Source: Mycobacterium avium subsp. avium
GTDB lineage: Bacteria; Actinomycetota; Actinomycetes; Mycobacteriales; Mycobacteriaceae
Length of the DNA stretch: 64,000 bases
Assembly: GCF_009741445.1 (NCBI RefSeq)
Contig: NZ_CP046507.1
Span: 2,170,001-2,234,000 of the forward strand
Direction: 5' to 3'
The position numbers and the translations under genes are program-made. The notes beneath the pieces are model-generated. The model ran no database searches, had not been told where the DNA came from, and worked only from the letters and a program-made list of their open reading frames with translations. Shown here piece by piece: positions 9,483-19,903 of the stretch (position 1 is the stretch's first letter; every line of letters begins with the position of its first letter).

Positions 9483-10869
9483 GCATCCTCTCCCAATCGG
9501 TGACCGCGGCGTGAAACGCCGCCAGCTCGACCCGGGCGTTGTTCAGGTAGTGCGCGACGACGTCGTCGCCGAACACCTGCCGCGCCAGCGCCGAGTGCTC
9601 GAACAGCGCCGCCGCCTCGGCCAGGGTGGCCGGCAGCCGGCCGACGCCGCGGGCGCGGTAGGCGTTGCCCGCGCAGGGTTCCGGCAGCGCCAGGCCCTGC
9701 TCGATACCGTACAGCCCGCCGGCGACGATCGCCGCCACCGCCAGATACGGGTTGACGTCGCCGCCGGGAACCCGGCACTCGACGCGGGTGTGCGCGCCGT
9801 GGCCGACCACCCGCAGCGCGCAGGTGCGGTTGTCCAATCCCCAGGCCAGCGCGGTGGGCGCGAAACTCTCATCGGCGAATCGCTTGTAGGAGTTGATGTT
9901 CGGCGCGTAGAACAGCGTGAAGTCTGCCATGGTGGCCAGCAGGCCGGCCAGGAAGCTGCAGAACATCGTCGACATGCCGTGCGGGCGGCTGGGGTCGGCG
10001 AACGCCGCCCCGCCCTGGGCGTCGCGCAGCGAAAGGTGAACGTGGCAGCTGTTGCCTTCGCGCTCATCGTATTTCGCCATGAATGTCAGGCTCTTGCCAT
10101 GCTGATCGGCGATCTCCTTGGCCCCGTTCTTGTAGATGACGTGGTTGTCGCAGGTCCGCAGCGCCTCGTCGTAGCGGAAGCCGATCTCCTGCTGGCCGCG
10201 GTTGCATTCGCCCTTCACGGACTCGAATCGCAGTCCCGCACCGGCCATTCCGCGCCGGATGTCGCGCAGCAGCGGCTCCATGCGCGACGACGCCGAGATC
10301 GCGTAGTCGATGTTGTAGTCACTGGCCGGGGTCAGCCCGCGGTAGCCGCTGGCCCACGCCTGGCGGTACAGCTCGTCGAACACCATGAATTCCAGCTCCG
10401 TCGCGGCGTCGGCGAACAGCCCCCGCCCGGCCAGCCGGTCGAGCTGGCGGCGCAGCACGGCCCGCGGCGACACCGCGACCGGGCTGCCGTCGGCCCCCAC
10501 CACGTCGGCGATCACCAGCGCCGTCCCGGGCAGCCAGGGAATGCGGCGCAGGGTGGACAGGTCCGGGCGCATCACCAGGTCGCCGTACCCGGTGTCCCAG
10601 CCCGAGATCGCATAGCCGCCCACGGTATTCATGTCGACGTCGACGGCCAGCAGGTAGCCGCAACACTCGACCCCGGTGGCGGCCGCCTCGTCGACGAACA
10701 GCCGCGCGTCCATCCGCTTGCCGACCAGCCGGCCCTGCATGTCGGGGAAGGCCACGATGACGGTGTCCACCCGCGTTTCCGGCGCGCCGGCGGCCACCAG
10801 TTGGTCCAGCGCGGCGAGCGAGAGCATCGCGGTATCGGAACCGGTCAGCGCGCTGTCTTCACTGGCCAT
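9463..10869 (-). CDS. glnA4: glutamine synthetase-like gamma-glutamyl ligase
   Basis: Type I/III glutamine-synthetase-fold ATP-dependent ligase, 468 aa. Catalytic-domain landmarks include FMAKYDEREGNSCHVHLS (metal Glu/His), NINSYKRFADESFAPTALAWG and the RVECRVPGGDVNPYLAVAA block. Divergence from housekeeping GlnA (no adenylylation-type NLY loop seen) and linkage to the PuuD-like hydrolase and AldC argue for glutamylation of an amine or polyamine rather than ammonia assimilation; that role is inferred from Streptomyces GlnA-like enzymes. Corresponds to Rv2860c and is the likely first gene of the leftward operon. Confidence 0.9.
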   Translation of the reverse strand: MASEDSALTGSDTAMLSLAALDQLVAAGAPETRVDTVIVAFPDMQGRLVGKRMDARLFVDEAAATGVECCGYLLAVDVDMNTVGGYAISGWDTGYGDLVMRPDLSTLRRIPWLPGTALVIADVVGADGSPVAVSPRAVLRRQLDRLAGRGLFADAATELEFMVFDELYRQAWASGYRGLTPASDYNIDYAISASSRMEPLLRDIRRGMAGAGLRFESVKGECNRGQQEIGFRYDEALRTCDNHVIYKNGAKEIADQHGKSLTFMAKYDEREGNSCHVHLSLRDAQGGAAFADPSRPHGMSTMFCSFLAGLLATMADFTLFYAPNINSYKRFADESFAPTALAWGLDNRTCALRVVGHGAHTRVECRVPGGDVNPYLAVAAIVAGGLYGIEQGLALPEPCAGNAYRARGVGRLPATLAEAAALFEHSALARQVFGDDVVAHYLNNARVELAAFHAAVTDWERMRGFERL

Positions 10870-10881
10870 GACCGTCGCGGG

Positions 10882-11433
10882 CTACCAGGTGCTGGTGCGC
10901 AGAATGATCTCGGCGGCCAGTTGCGCCGTCGACTCCTGCACCGTGCGCCGCCCCAGGTGCACCACCCGGTAGTCGGCGTAGACGTACTGCTGGCTGGCTT
11001 GGGCCACCGCCCGGGCGGCCGGCGAGCTGACCAACACCGTGGTGCCGATCTCCACCGGCGGGCAGTGCCCGTCGCGGATGGCGCCGTCGCGGTCGGCGGC
11101 CCGCGGGTGCCCGCGGTCGATCACCACCAGGCCGACGAACCGGCCCAGCCGGGTCGCCGTCAGTTCCCAGGCGAGTTCGCCGCCGGCGCGGTCACCCATC
11201 ACGACGGCCCAGCCGATGCCCAGCGCGTCGAGGATGCCGATCACCGATTTGGGGGTGAGCCGCGGATCGAAGCCGATCACCACCGTGCGCAGCGACGCGG
11301 TGTGCAGCCGTTCGCAGACCGCGTCGTAGGCCGCGGGCGCGCGATCCTCGTCACCGAGGATGACGACGACGACGCCGTTCTCCGGACCGGCCACAACGAC
11401 CGGGACACCGAACCCGTCCAGGGTGGTCATCAT
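10882..11433 (-). CDS. alpha/beta-hydrolase-fold protein lacking the usual nucleophile
   Basis: About 183 aa with an alpha/beta-hydrolase-like layout (VVVVILGDED, VVIGFDPR, WAVVMGDRAGGELAWEL, VLVSSP). At the expected nucleophile elbow the residue is Asp in GDRAGG rather than Ser or Cys, so it may be a dehalogenase-like variant or a non-catalytic relative. ATG 11433 or 11430 are equally good starts. It lies 12 bp upstream of glnA4 on the same strand and may be the operon's first gene. I do not recall an M. tuberculosis equivalent at this place. Confidence 0.7.
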   Translation of the reverse strand: MMTTLDGFGVPVVVAGPENGVVVVILGDEDRAPAAYDAVCERLHTASLRTVVIGFDPRLTPKSVIGILDALGIGWAVVMGDRAGGELAWELTATRLGRFVGLVVIDRGHPRAADRDGAIRDGHCPPVEIGTTVLVSSPAARAVAQASQQYVYADYRVVHLGRRTVQESTAQLAAEIILRTSTW

Positions 11434-11562
11434 CGAGGACACCCAAGCACGCTACAGCCAAACGGCCTGTGTGCGCGACGCTTCTCGAGCATCCGATACG
11501 CGGGCGCGGATTTTTGACCGCGCCGTCAACAACGGCGTTCACCGTCGGGGTGCGCGAATTCC

Positions 11563-13056
11563 CTACCGGCACAACCGAGTTGCCAGCCGCAGCCGCGGCG
11601 GCGGACCGTCCAGCAGCCCGAGCACTGCGTCGACGTCGAGGTGGGCCGCCAGCAGGTCGGCGGCCAGATCGAGTTGGGCGTCGCGCCGCGCGGCGACGTC
11701 GGTGTCGCCGGGCACGAAGCGCCGGCCGGCCGCGTCGGCGACCCGGACGAGCCAGGCGCGCCGGAAGTCGTCGTTGTCGAGCAGGCCGTGCCAGTGCGTC
11801 CCGAACACCGCGCCGCGCACCAGACCCTGCGGCTCGGCGTCCGAGTCGAACCAGCTGTGCTCGGCGCAGCGGGAGACCCGCCCGTGGTGGATCTCGTAGC
11901 CGGCCAGCGGCCGCTGCCAGCGGCGCAACGTCTTGGTGGGATGAAAGGCGATGTCGGCGTCCAGCAGACCCAGCCCGGCCACCTCGCCGACGCCGGATTC
12001 CACCCGGTCGTCGATGCGCCGGCACAGCATCTGAAATCCCCCGCAGATGCCCAGCACCGGCCTGCCGGCGGTGGCGTGCGCGGTGATCGCGGCGGCCAGT
12101 CCGCGCTCGCGCAGCCAGGACAGGTCGGCGACGGTGGCCTTGCTGCCCGGGATGACGACCAGGTCGGCGTCGGCGACGTCGGACGGTTCGCTGACCCAGC
12201 GCACCAGCACCCCGGGTTCGCAGGCCAGCGCCTCGACGTCGGTGGAGTTGGAGATCCGGGGCAGCCGGACGGCGGCCACCCGCAGCCAGTCGTCGCCCAG
12301 CGGCGGGTCGGGCGCGCCGACGACGCGGTGCGCCAGCACCGACAGCGAGTCCTCGGCGTCCAGCCACAGCCGGTCGGCGTACGGGAGCACACCGTAGGTG
12401 GGCCGGCCCGTGATGTCGTGCAGGCGGCGCAATCCGGGCTGCAGCAGCGCGGGGTCGCCGCGGAATTTGTTGACGACGAACCCGGCGATCAGCGCCTGGT
12501 CTTGCGGATCGAGCACCGCGACCGTGCCGAACAGGTGCGCCAGCAGACCGCCGCGGTCGATGTCGCCGACCAGGATCACCGCGAGATCGGCGGCCCTGGC
12601 CAGGCCCATATTGGCCAGATCCGTTGCACGCAGGTTGATTTCGGCCGGCGAACCCGCCCCCTCGCAGATCACCGCATCGAATTCGTCACGCAGGCAAGTC
12701 AATTCGTTCAGAACGAGGGCGGCGAGCCGGTCGCGGTGCTGCACATAGCTTGTCGCGGTAACCGATTCGGCCACTTGGCCCTTGATCACCAGCTGCGAGG
12801 TGCGGTCGCTGCCAGGTTTGAGCAGGATCGGGTTGAACCGCACGCTGGGTTCCAGGCCCGCCGCGCGGGCCTGAATCGCCTGGGCGCGGCCGATTTCCCC
12901 GCCCTCGACGGTGACCGCCGAGTTGTTGGACATGTTCTGCGCCTTGAACGGCGCCACCCGCACCCCGCGGCGGGCCAGCAACCGGCACAGGCCGGCCACC
13001 ACCACCGACTTCCCGGCGTCGGAGCTGGTGCCGGCGACCAGCAGGGCTCCGCTCAC
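11563..13056 (-). CDS. cobQ: cobyric acid synthase
   Basis: ATP- and glutamine-dependent cobyric acid synthase, which amidates four side chains of adenosylcobyrinic diamide in cobalamin synthesis. The N-terminal P-loop-like GTSSDAGKS (residues 9-17) and [11 protein letters not shown] are diagnostic; VVNKFRGD and [10 protein letters not shown] (amidotransferase Cys) follow, with the C-terminal [14 protein letters not shown]is motif. Length 497 aa is normal. It sits 5 bp from mapB on the same strand. In M. tuberculosis cobQ1 is elsewhere, so this is a lineage-specific position. Confidence 0.95.
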   Translation of the reverse strand: MSGALLVAGTSSDAGKSVVVAGLCRLLARRGVRVAPFKAQNMSNNSAVTVEGGEIGRAQAIQARAAGLEPSVRFNPILLKPGSDRTSQLVIKGQVAESVTATSYVQHRDRLAALVLNELTCLRDEFDAVICEGAGSPAEINLRATDLANMGLARAADLAVILVGDIDRGGLLAHLFGTVAVLDPQDQALIAGFVVNKFRGDPALLQPGLRRLHDITGRPTYGVLPYADRLWLDAEDSLSVLAHRVVGAPDPPLGDDWLRVAAVRLPRISNSTDVEALACEPGVLVRWVSEPSDVADADLVVIPGSKATVADLSWLRERGLAAAITAHATAGRPVLGICGGFQMLCRRIDDRVESGVGEVAGLGLLDADIAFHPTKTLRRWQRPLAGYEIHHGRVSRCAEHSWFDSDAEPQGLVRGAVFGTHWHGLLDNDDFRRAWLVRVADAAGRRFVPGDTDVAARRDAQLDLAADLLAAHLDVDAVLGLLDGPPPRLRLATRLCR

Positions 13057-13060
13057 CGGC

Positions 13061-13918
13061 TCACGGCAGCGTCAGGATTTCCACGCCGGTGTCGGTGACC
13101 AGCAGGGTGTGTTCGAACTGGGCGGTCCACTTGCGGTCCTTGGTGACCACCGTCCAGCCGTCGTCCCAGATCTCGTAGTCCAGGCCGCCGAGGTTGATCA
13201 TCGGTTCGATGGTGAACGTCATGCCCGGCTGCATGATGGTCGACACCGACGGCTGGTCGTAGTGCAAGACGACCAGGCCGTTGTGGAAGGTGGTGCCGAT
13301 ACCGTGCCCGGTGAAGTCGCGAACCACGTTGTAGCCGAACCGATTTGCATACGATTCGATGACGCGGCCGATGACCGACAGGGCGCGCCCGGGCTTGACG
13401 GCGTTGATGGCGCGCATGGTCGCCTCCCGGGTGCGCTCGACGAGCAGCCGGTGCTCCTCGGCGACGTCGCCGGCCAGGAAGGTGGCGTTGGTGTCGCCGT
13501 GCACGCCGTCGATGTAGGCGGTGACGTCGATGTTGACGATGTCGCCGTCCTCGATCACCGTCGAGTCCGGGATGCCGTGGCAGATCACCTCGTTCAGCGA
13601 CGTGCAGCACGACTTCGGATAGCCCTTGTAGCCCAGCGTGGACGGGTAGGCGCCGTGGTCGATCATGTACTCGTGGGCGATCCGGTCCAGTTCGTCGGTG
13701 GTCACCCCGGGCGCGACGGCTTTGCCCGCCTCCACCAGCGCGCCGGCCGCGATCCGCCCGGCGACCCGCATCTTCTCGATCACCTCGGGGGTTTGCACCC
13801 ACGGCTCGCTGCCCTCCCGGGCGGTGGGCTTGCCCACGTATTCCGGGCGCGGAATGCGGGCGGGCACCGGCAGAGTCGGCGACAACTCTCCGGGGGACAG
13901 CGCGGTGCGAGCGGGCAT
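13061..13918 (-). CDS. mapB: methionine aminopeptidase type I
   Basis: Metal-dependent removal of the N-terminal Met from nascent proteins. The 285-aa length equals M. tuberculosis MapB. The dinuclear-metal ligands are visible in order: Asp in [11 protein letters not shown] and GDTNATF, His in GHGIGTTFH, Glu in TIEPMI and the final Glu in AQFEHTLLV. The N-terminal Pro-rich extension ([20 protein letters not shown]) is typical of the actinobacterial type 1c enzymes that bind near the ribosome exit. A start at 13918 (ATG) is preceded by an A/T-containing spacer and no competing gene. Confidence 0.96.
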   Translation of the reverse strand: MPARTALSPGELSPTLPVPARIPRPEYVGKPTAREGSEPWVQTPEVIEKMRVAGRIAAGALVEAGKAVAPGVTTDELDRIAHEYMIDHGAYPSTLGYKGYPKSCCTSLNEVICHGIPDSTVIEDGDIVNIDVTAYIDGVHGDTNATFLAGDVAEEHRLLVERTREATMRAINAVKPGRALSVIGRVIESYANRFGYNVVRDFTGHGIGTTFHNGLVVLHYDQPSVSTIMQPGMTFTIEPMINLGGLDYEIWDDGWTVVTKDRKWTAQFEHTLLVTDTGVEILTLP

Positions 13919-13949
13919 GGTAGCTAGCTTAACCGCGCCCCGAACGGGC

Positions 13950-14537
13950 TCAGCCGCTCAACCGCCGGCGCAGCAGCGAGCGGCGGGGTCCCCGGATGAC
14001 CACCGAGCCGCACACCACCCGCCCGGTCAGCACGACGTGCGGGCGGCCCTCACCGGGCGCGTCCTTGCGGCGGTCGACGGCGCTGCCCACATACACCTCG
14101 ACGTCGTCGATGGAGGCGCTGGCGCCGTCGGGCAACCGGATTTGCACCGAGCCGAAGCGCATGTCCAGTTCGATCACCACCACCGGGCCGGCGAACCGGG
14201 CGCGGGTGAGGTCGAGTTCCACCGAGCCCAACCGGCGCACCAGCGCCAGCCGGGTGGGCACCGTCCACTCGCCGTGCCGCTTGAGCGAACCCGCCCAGCC
14301 GCGCAGTTCCACCCGGTCGGCCGCGGAGGTGACGATGGCGCCCGGTCCGGGCAGGTCGCCGACCAGGCCGTCCAGCTCGCCGCGGGTGCGCGCATAGGAG
14401 ACCTGCGACGAGCGCTGCTCGAACTCGTCGATGTCGATCAGCCCCAGCGCGACCGCGTTGTGCAGCCGGCGCATGGTGCCGTTGCGGTCGGCGTCGGAGA
14501 CCCGTAGCGCGACCATCTCTTCCCCGGACTCGCCCAC
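13950..14537 (-). CDS. DUF1707 domain protein, Rv2862c-like
   Basis: Protein with an N-terminal DUF1707 domain ([18 protein letters not shown] ... [20 protein letters not shown]), a small module with a conserved Asp/Arg helix found in actinobacterial regulators and membrane proteins, and a C-terminal beta-rich segment resembling the cell-wall-active antibiotic response (DUF2154-like) fold. No transmembrane segment is visible. The 195-aa product from GTG 14537 matches the Rv2862c length; ATG 14516 is the alternative. Function unknown. Confidence 0.8.
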   Translation of the reverse strand: MGESGEEMVALRVSDADRNGTMRRLHNAVALGLIDIDEFEQRSSQVSYARTRGELDGLVGDLPGPGAIVTSAADRVELRGWAGSLKRHGEWTVPTRLALVRRLGSVELDLTRARFAGPVVVIELDMRFGSVQIRLPDGASASIDDVEVYVGSAVDRRKDAPGEGRPHVVLTGRVVCGSVVIRGPRRSLLRRRLSG

Positions 14538-14582
14538 GCTTGCAATTTACCGCCGCACGCGCCCTGTGAGCGGGCGTGTTGG

Positions 14583-16400
14583 TCAGGCCAAAAAGTCCGG
14601 CGGCAGCGACTCGAACATCACCTTGGTCATCCGGACCGCGTATTCCGAGCTGCCGCCCCCGACGATCAGCGCGGCGAAGGCCAGGTCGCCGCGGTAGCCG
14701 GCGAACCACGAGTGCGACCCGCCGGGGAACTCGGCCTCACCGGTCTTGCCGTACACCGCGCCGCAGCCGGCGATCTCCTTGGCGGTCCCGTTGGTGACCA
14801 CCAGCCGCATCATCGGCCGCAGCGCGTCGACCATCTTCGGGCTGATCGGGGTGGTGTCGCCCTGGACCGCGGTCTGCCGGCCCACGATCAGCTGCGGCAC
14901 CGGCGTCTTGCCGGCGGCCACCGTCGCGGCCACCAGCGCCATGCCGAACGGGCTGGCCAGCACCTTGCCCTGGCCGAAGCCGTCCTCGGTGCGCTCGGCC
15001 AGGTCCACGGTCGGCGGCACCGAGCCGGTGACCGTGGTGATGCCGTCGATCTGGTAGTCCAGGCCGATGCCGTACCGGGTGGCCGCCTGGGTCAGGCCGC
15101 GCGGCGGCATCTTGCTGCTGAGCTCGGCGAAGGTGGTGTTGCAGGAGCTGGCGAACGCCCGCGACATCGGCACCACGCCCAGATCGAAGCCGCCGTAGTT
15201 GGGGATGGTGCGATGCCCGATGTCGAGATGGCCGGGGCAGCCCAGCATGGTGTTCGGAGTGGCCATGTCGCGGTCGACGGCCGCGCCGGCGGTGATCATC
15301 TTGAACGTCGACCCGGGCGGGAAGAGCCCGTTGGTCGCCGGCAGGCCGTCGGCGTCGGCGCCGCCGTTCTGCGCGATCGCCAGGATCTCCCCGGTCGACG
15401 GCTTGATCACCACGATCATCGCCTTGCCGCCGCGGGTGTCCACCGCGTGCTGGGCCGCGTTCTGCACCGCCCGGTCGATGGTGAGCGACACCGACGGCGC
15501 CGGCGACCCCTCCACCTCGTGCAGCACCTCCACCTCGACACCGTTCTGGTTGACACTGACCACCCGCCAGCCCGCCTGGCCGTCGAGCTGGTCGACCACC
15601 GCCTTCTTCACCGCGGCGACGACGGCCGGCGCGAAATGCGGGTCGGTGGGCAGCATTTCGGGCTGCGGGGTGACCACGATGCCGGGCAGCCTGCCGATGG
15701 CCGGGAAGACCTTGTCGTTGTCGTCGGGGTGCAGCGTGACCAGGTCCACCGGCTGGGTCGACGAGCTGGCCTGCTCGGCGAGCAGCTGCGGGTCGGCGAG
15801 CGCGCCGTTGAACGGGCGCAGCACGTCGACCACCGCGTGCGCGGTGCCGAACAGCGCGGCGCCGTTGCCGGCCTGGGTGGCGTCCAGCGTGTAGTGGTAC
15901 AGGTAGCCCGGCACCAGCACGTCGCTGCCGCCGAGTTCGTTGACCGAGGCGCGGCGCGGCCGGTCCGCGCGCAACGCGAAGGTCTGGTGCTCGCCGAGCT
16001 TGGCGTGCAGCGCGGTGGTGGTCCAGCGCACCTCCCAGCGGCCCTCGTCGCGCGCCATCTTCAGCTGGCCGTCGTAGGTCCAGGTGCGGTTCTTGGGCAG
16101 GTGCCAGGTGAAGCGATAGCCGACCGTGCCGGTGTCCTCGGCGTACTTGGCGTTGAGGATCTGCGCGTCCAGATGGCTGGCCTGCAGACCCGACCAGGCC
16201 GCGTTGAGGGCTTCGCGGGCGTCGTTGGGGTTGTCGCTAAGCTGGGCGGCCGTCGCGGTGTCGCCGACGGCCAGGGCGCGGAAGAACTTCTCCGCGGCCG
16301 GTCCGGGCCCGTCGGGCCGCGGTGTGCATCCGGACAGGGCGATCACCGCGACCAGCAGCAAGCCCGAGGCGGATGTGGCCACTGTTCTTGTAGTTACCAT
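14583..16400 (-). CDS. penicillin-binding lipoprotein, Rv2864c-like
   Basis: Class B penicillin-binding-protein-like transpeptidase anchored as a lipoprotein. The signal peptide ends in the lipobox LSGC (Cys at about residue 25), then come an NTF2-like MecA-N domain, a PBP dimerisation region and the transpeptidase domain with SxxK in GSTFK, SxN in SSCN and KTG in YGKTGEAE. The 605-aa product matches Rv2864c. ATG 16400 is preferred because the lipobox then falls at the normal distance; a frame to 16445 only lengthens the leader. It should cross-link peptidoglycan outside the membrane. Confidence 0.93.
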   Translation of the reverse strand: MVTTRTVATSASGLLLVAVIALSGCTPRPDGPGPAAEKFFRALAVGDTATAAQLSDNPNDAREALNAAWSGLQASHLDAQILNAKYAEDTGTVGYRFTWHLPKNRTWTYDGQLKMARDEGRWEVRWTTTALHAKLGEHQTFALRADRPRRASVNELGGSDVLVPGYLYHYTLDATQAGNGAALFGTAHAVVDVLRPFNGALADPQLLAEQASSSTQPVDLVTLHPDDNDKVFPAIGRLPGIVVTPQPEMLPTDPHFAPAVVAAVKKAVVDQLDGQAGWRVVSVNQNGVEVEVLHEVEGSPAPSVSLTIDRAVQNAAQHAVDTRGGKAMIVVIKPSTGEILAIAQNGGADADGLPATNGLFPPGSTFKMITAGAAVDRDMATPNTMLGCPGHLDIGHRTIPNYGGFDLGVVPMSRAFASSCNTTFAELSSKMPPRGLTQAATRYGIGLDYQIDGITTVTGSVPPTVDLAERTEDGFGQGKVLASPFGMALVAATVAAGKTPVPQLIVGRQTAVQGDTTPISPKMVDALRPMMRLVVTNGTAKEIAGCGAVYGKTGEAEFPGGSHSWFAGYRGDLAFAALIVGGGSSEYAVRMTKVMFESLPPDFLA

Positions 16401-16490
16401 CGGTGCTGATGTTAAGAACTGCGGCCTGAACAGCGGCGTCGACACACCGAGACCGGATCGTGATGTGCCGATTGCGGACTATCTCGTCCG

Positions 16491-16540
16491 CCGAGCGTCA
16501 CGCCAGCGTGGCGCTGATCGCCGAGCGTCACGCCAGCGTG
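16491..16540. repeat. two 20-bp direct copies, each internally palindromic
   Basis: A 20-base unit beginning CCGAGCGTCACGCC occurs at 16491-16510 and again at 16521-16540, a 30-base period. Each copy contains the inverted repeat CACGC-CA-GCGTG, extended to GTCACGC-CA-GCGTGAC in the second copy. It lies between the divergent-in-function but co-directional PBP and acetyltransferase genes. It may be a protein-binding site or a mycobacterial mini-repeat. Confidence 0.6.
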
Positions 16541-16558
16541 ACTTCGGCCCGGGGTCCA

Positions 16559-17413
16559 TCAGTCGAGCAGGACCGTGGCGAAGGTGCCGATCTCGGCGAA
16601 GCCGACGCGGGCGTAGGCGGCGCGCGCGACGGTGTTGAAGTCGTTGACGTAGAGGCTGGCGGTGCGCCCGCTGCCGACGATCACCGCGGCCACCGTCGCG
16701 GTGCCGGCGGTGCCCAGGCCCAGGCCGCGCCACTCCGGGTGCACCCACACCCCCTGGATCTGGCCCACCCCCGGCGACTGCGAGCCGACCTCGGCCTTGA
16801 ACACCACCTGGCCGTGCTCGAACCGCGCCCAGGCACGCCCGGCGGTGATCAGGCTGGCCACCCGCCGACGGTAGCCGCGACCGCCGTCGCCGATGCGCGG
16901 ATCCACGCCGACCTCGCCGATGAACATGTCGACGGCGGCCACCAGGTAGGCGTCCAGCTCCTCGGGCCGGACCTGGCGCACCGCGGTGTCGATGTCGCAG
17001 CTGGGATAGCTGGACAGCGCCAGCAGCGGCTGGCGGTCCCGCACGTCACGGGCCGGGCCCCAGGCCGCTTCCAGCCGCTCCCACATCGGCATCACCAGAT
17101 CGGCGCGGCCCACCAGCGACGAGCAGCGCCGCGCCCCGCGCATGGCCTCGTCGGCGAACGCGGTCAAATCACCCGGCGCGCCGCGCAGCGTGATCAGGTT
17201 GGCGCCGGCGAAGCACAGCGACTCGTCGGCGCCGCGCAGCGTCCACAGTTCGCCGCCGATCGCGTTGGGGTCGATGCCGTGGTCGGCCACCCGGGCCGCC
17301 ACCATGCACGAGGCGACCGGATCGTCGTCGAGCACCCGCCACACCGCGGCCGCGTCGCGCACCACGGACACCCGTCGCTCGCCGACAAGGCGGAACAGGG
17401 GTGGAGCCGACAT
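16559..17413 (-). CDS. GNAT-family N-acetyltransferase, Rv2867c-like
   Basis: 284-aa protein with an N-terminal DUF4081-like segment and a C-terminal GNAT fold that binds acetyl-CoA. The acetyl-CoA loop region is seen in GVWVHPEWRGLGLGTAG and the closing ASLYVNDFNTVARAAYARVGF beta/alpha unit. The acceptor is unknown. It lies 48 bp downstream of the ispG stop on the same strand, as in the Rv2867c-Rv2868c arrangement, so it may be co-transcribed with the MEP-pathway genes. Confidence 0.9.
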   Translation of the reverse strand: MSAPPLFRLVGERRVSVVRDAAAVWRVLDDDPVASCMVAARVADHGIDPNAIGGELWTLRGADESLCFAGANLITLRGAPGDLTAFADEAMRGARRCSSLVGRADLVMPMWERLEAAWGPARDVRDRQPLLALSSYPSCDIDTAVRQVRPEELDAYLVAAVDMFIGEVGVDPRIGDGGRGYRRRVASLITAGRAWARFEHGQVVFKAEVGSQSPGVGQIQGVWVHPEWRGLGLGTAGTATVAAVIVGSGRTASLYVNDFNTVARAAYARVGFAEIGTFATVLLD

Positions 17414-17461
17414 GCTGCGAACTCTCTGTGCTGCGAACTCGTGGACCGACGCTGGCCCTTA

Positions 17462-18628
17462 TCAGCTTACGGTGACAACCGGTGAACCGCTGGATGTTGC
17501 CTCCGGCCCGCCCTCACTGTTCATCTGCGCGGCGATGCGCATGGCCTCTTCGATCAGCGTCTCCACGATCTGGGATTCGGGCACCGTCTTGATCACCTCG
17601 CCGCGAACGAAGATCTGCCCCTTGCCATTTCCCGACGCGACGCCCAGGTCGGCCTCGCGGGCCTCGCCCGGTCCGTTGACCACGCAGCCCATCACCGCGA
17701 CCCGCAGCGGCACGTCCAGGCCGTCCAGGCCGGCGCTGACCTCGTTGGCCAGCGTGTAGACGTCGACCTGGGCGCGCCCGCACGACGGGCAGGACACGAT
17801 CTCGAGCGAACGCGGCCGCAGGTTCAGCGACTCCAGGATCTGGATGCCGACCTTGACCTCCTCGACGGGCGGCGCCGACAGCGACACCCGGATGGTGTCG
17901 CCGATACCGCGCGACAGCAGCGCACCGAACGCGACCGCGGACTTGATGGTGCCCTGAAACGCGGGCCCGGCCTCGGTGACGCCCAGGTGCAGCGGGTAGT
18001 CGCACTGCTCGGCGAGTTGCTCGTAGGCGGCCACCATCACCACGGGGTCGTTGTGCTTGACGCTGATCTTGATGTCGGAAAAGCCGTGCTCCTCGAACAG
18101 CGAGGCCTCCCACAGCGCGGACTCGACCAGCGCCTCGGGGGTGGCCTTGCCGTACTTGGCCATGAACCGCTTGTCCAGCGAGCCCGCGTTGACGCCGATG
18201 CGGATCGGAATGCCCGCTGCCGCAGCGGCTTTGGCGACCTCGCCCACCCGGCCGTCGAATTCCTTGATGTTGCCGGGGTTCACCCGCACCGCGGCGCAGC
18301 CGGCGTCGATGGCCGCGAAGATGTACTTGGGCTGGAAGTGGATGTCGGCGATCACCGGGATCTGGCTGTGCCGGGCGATCTCGGCCAGCGCGTCGGCGTC
18401 CTCCTGGCGCGGGCAGGCCACCCGGACGATGTCGCAGCCGGCCGCGGTCAGCTCGGCGATCTGCTGCAGCGTCGAGTTCACGTCGTGGGTCTTGGTGGTG
18501 CACATCGACTGCACCGAGATCGGATAGTCGCTGCCGACCCCGACGTCGCGCACCATCAGTTGGCGCGTGCGGCGCCGGGGCGCAAGCGTGGGCGCCGGGG
18601 TCTGCGGCATGCCCAGGCCTGTCGTCAC
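17462..18628 (-). CDS. ispG: (E)-4-hydroxy-3-methylbut-2-enyl-diphosphate synthase
   Basis: GcpE, the penultimate iron-sulfur enzyme of the MEP isoprenoid pathway, converting MEcPP to HMBPP. Cluster cysteines are visible in [11 protein letters not shown] and [25 protein letters not shown] and RVNPGNI form the TIM-barrel part. GTG 18628 follows GTGAAGGAACGAAC, a good Shine-Dalgarno, and gives 388 aa, the expected length. A much longer open frame upstream is a shadow inside rip1. Order rip1-ispG behind dxr keeps two MEP enzymes in one transcriptional run. Confidence 0.97.
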   Translation of the reverse strand: MTTGLGMPQTPAPTLAPRRRTRQLMVRDVGVGSDYPISVQSMCTTKTHDVNSTLQQIAELTAAGCDIVRVACPRQEDADALAEIARHSQIPVIADIHFQPKYIFAAIDAGCAAVRVNPGNIKEFDGRVGEVAKAAAAAGIPIRIGVNAGSLDKRFMAKYGKATPEALVESALWEASLFEEHGFSDIKISVKHNDPVVMVAAYEQLAEQCDYPLHLGVTEAGPAFQGTIKSAVAFGALLSRGIGDTIRVSLSAPPVEEVKVGIQILESLNLRPRSLEIVSCPSCGRAQVDVYTLANEVSAGLDGLDVPLRVAVMGCVVNGPGEAREADLGVASGNGKGQIFVRGEVIKTVPESQIVETLIEEAMRIAAQMNSEGGPEATSSGSPVVTVS

Positions 18629-18660
18629 GTTCGTTCCTTCACGTCGATTACCGGAGTCGA

Positions 18661-19884
18661 TTACTGGAAGAGCCTGATCGGGTTGACCAGGTCCGCGGTC
18701 ACCGTCAGCAACATGTAGCCCACCACGAACACCAGCACGACGTAGGTCGCCGGCATGAGTTTGAGGTAGTTCACCGGCGCCGCGGCGACCATGCCGCGGG
18801 CCGACCGGATCAGGTTGCGGACCTTCTCGAACACCGCGATGGCGATGTGTCCGCCGTCGAAGGGCAGCAGCGGCACCAGGTTGATCGCGCCCAGGATGAG
18901 GTTCAGCTGGGCCAAAAAGAACCAGAACGCCACCCACAGCCCGTGGTCGACGGTGTCGCCGCCGATGATGCTGGCCCCGACCACGCTCATCGGGGTCTGC
19001 GGGTCGCGCTGGCCACCACCGATGGCGTGCACCAGCGCCCCCACCTTGGTGGGGATGGTGACCAGCGCCTTGCCCACCTCGACGGTCAGGTCGCCGGCGA
19101 ACACCACGCTGGCCGGGATCGCGGAGAACACGCCGTAGTGGGCGGGCGCGACCTTGACCGCTCCGACGCCGATGGCGCCGACGGTCGAGGGTTGCGGCGG
19201 GGCGCCCTGCGGGCCGGACCCGCCGCTCAGGTAGCGCTGGGTGGGTGTGACGTCGACGTAGGCGGTGATGGCGGTGCCGTCCCGGTCGACGACGATCGGG
19301 ACGTTGCCGTGCACCTTGCGGATGGCGGCGGCCATGTCGTCGAACGTCGACACCGGGGTGTCGCCCACCTTGACGATGACGTCGCCGGGGCGGATCCCGG
19401 CCAGCGCCGCCGGACCGGGCCCGGTGCAGTCGGCGAGCTTGCCCGGCGCCACTTCCGGTGCCACACAAGCGGTTTCGCCGACGATCGCCTTGGTCGGCGG
19501 GTGCAGGTTGGGCAGTCCCCAGATCAGGGCGATGGCGTAGAGCAGCACCAGGCAGATGACGAAGTTCGCGCCGGGGCCGGCGAACAGCACCGCGACGCGC
19601 TTCCAGGTGGCCTGCTTGAACATGGCCCGGTCGGCTTCGTCGGGCGCCAGCTCCTCCACCGAGGTCATCCCGGCGATGTCGCAGAAACCGCCCAGCGGAA
19701 CGGCTTTGAGGCCGTATTCGGTCTCGCCGCGCCGCGTCGACCACAGCGTGGGGCCGAAGCCGACGAAATAGCGGCGCACCTTCATGCCGGTGGCGCGGGC
19801 CACCCACATGTGCCCGCACTCGTGCAGGGCCACCGAGATCAGGATGGCCAGTGCGAACAGCACAATGCCGATGACGAACATCAT
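18661..19884 (-). CDS. rip1: site-2 intramembrane metalloprotease
   Basis: Rip1 (RseP/S2P family), which cleaves anti-sigma factors and other membrane substrates inside the membrane. HECGH at residues 21-25 in the first transmembrane helix is the zinc HExx[12 protein letters not shown] is the third-ligand LDG motif. One PDZ domain ([18 protein letters not shown]) lies between helices. Four hydrophobic segments are seen. About 407 aa; ATG 19884 and 19881 are adjacent choices. It is flanked by dxr and ispG exactly as Rv2869c is. Confidence 0.96.
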   Translation of the reverse strand: MMFVIGIVLFALAILISVALHECGHMWVARATGMKVRRYFVGFGPTLWSTRRGETEYGLKAVPLGGFCDIAGMTSVEELAPDEADRAMFKQATWKRVAVLFAGPGANFVICLVLLYAIALIWGLPNLHPPTKAIVGETACVAPEVAPGKLADCTGPGPAALAGIRPGDVIVKVGDTPVSTFDDMAAAIRKVHGNVPIVVDRDGTAITAYVDVTPTQRYLSGGSGPQGAPPQPSTVGAIGVGAVKVAPAHYGVFSAIPASVVFAGDLTVEVGKALVTIPTKVGALVHAIGGGQRDPQTPMSVVGASIIGGDTVDHGLWVAFWFFLAQLNLILGAINLVPLLPFDGGHIAIAVFEKVRNLIRSARGMVAAAPVNYLKLMPATYVVLVFVVGYMLLTVTADLVNPIRLFQ

Positions 19885-19903
19885 TAGGCTGCGAGGACCT
19901 TTC

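Noticed and set aside
9379..11517. 712-codon plus-strand frame over glnA4
   Set aside because: No recognisable domain; the opposite strand encodes conserved enzymes throughout.
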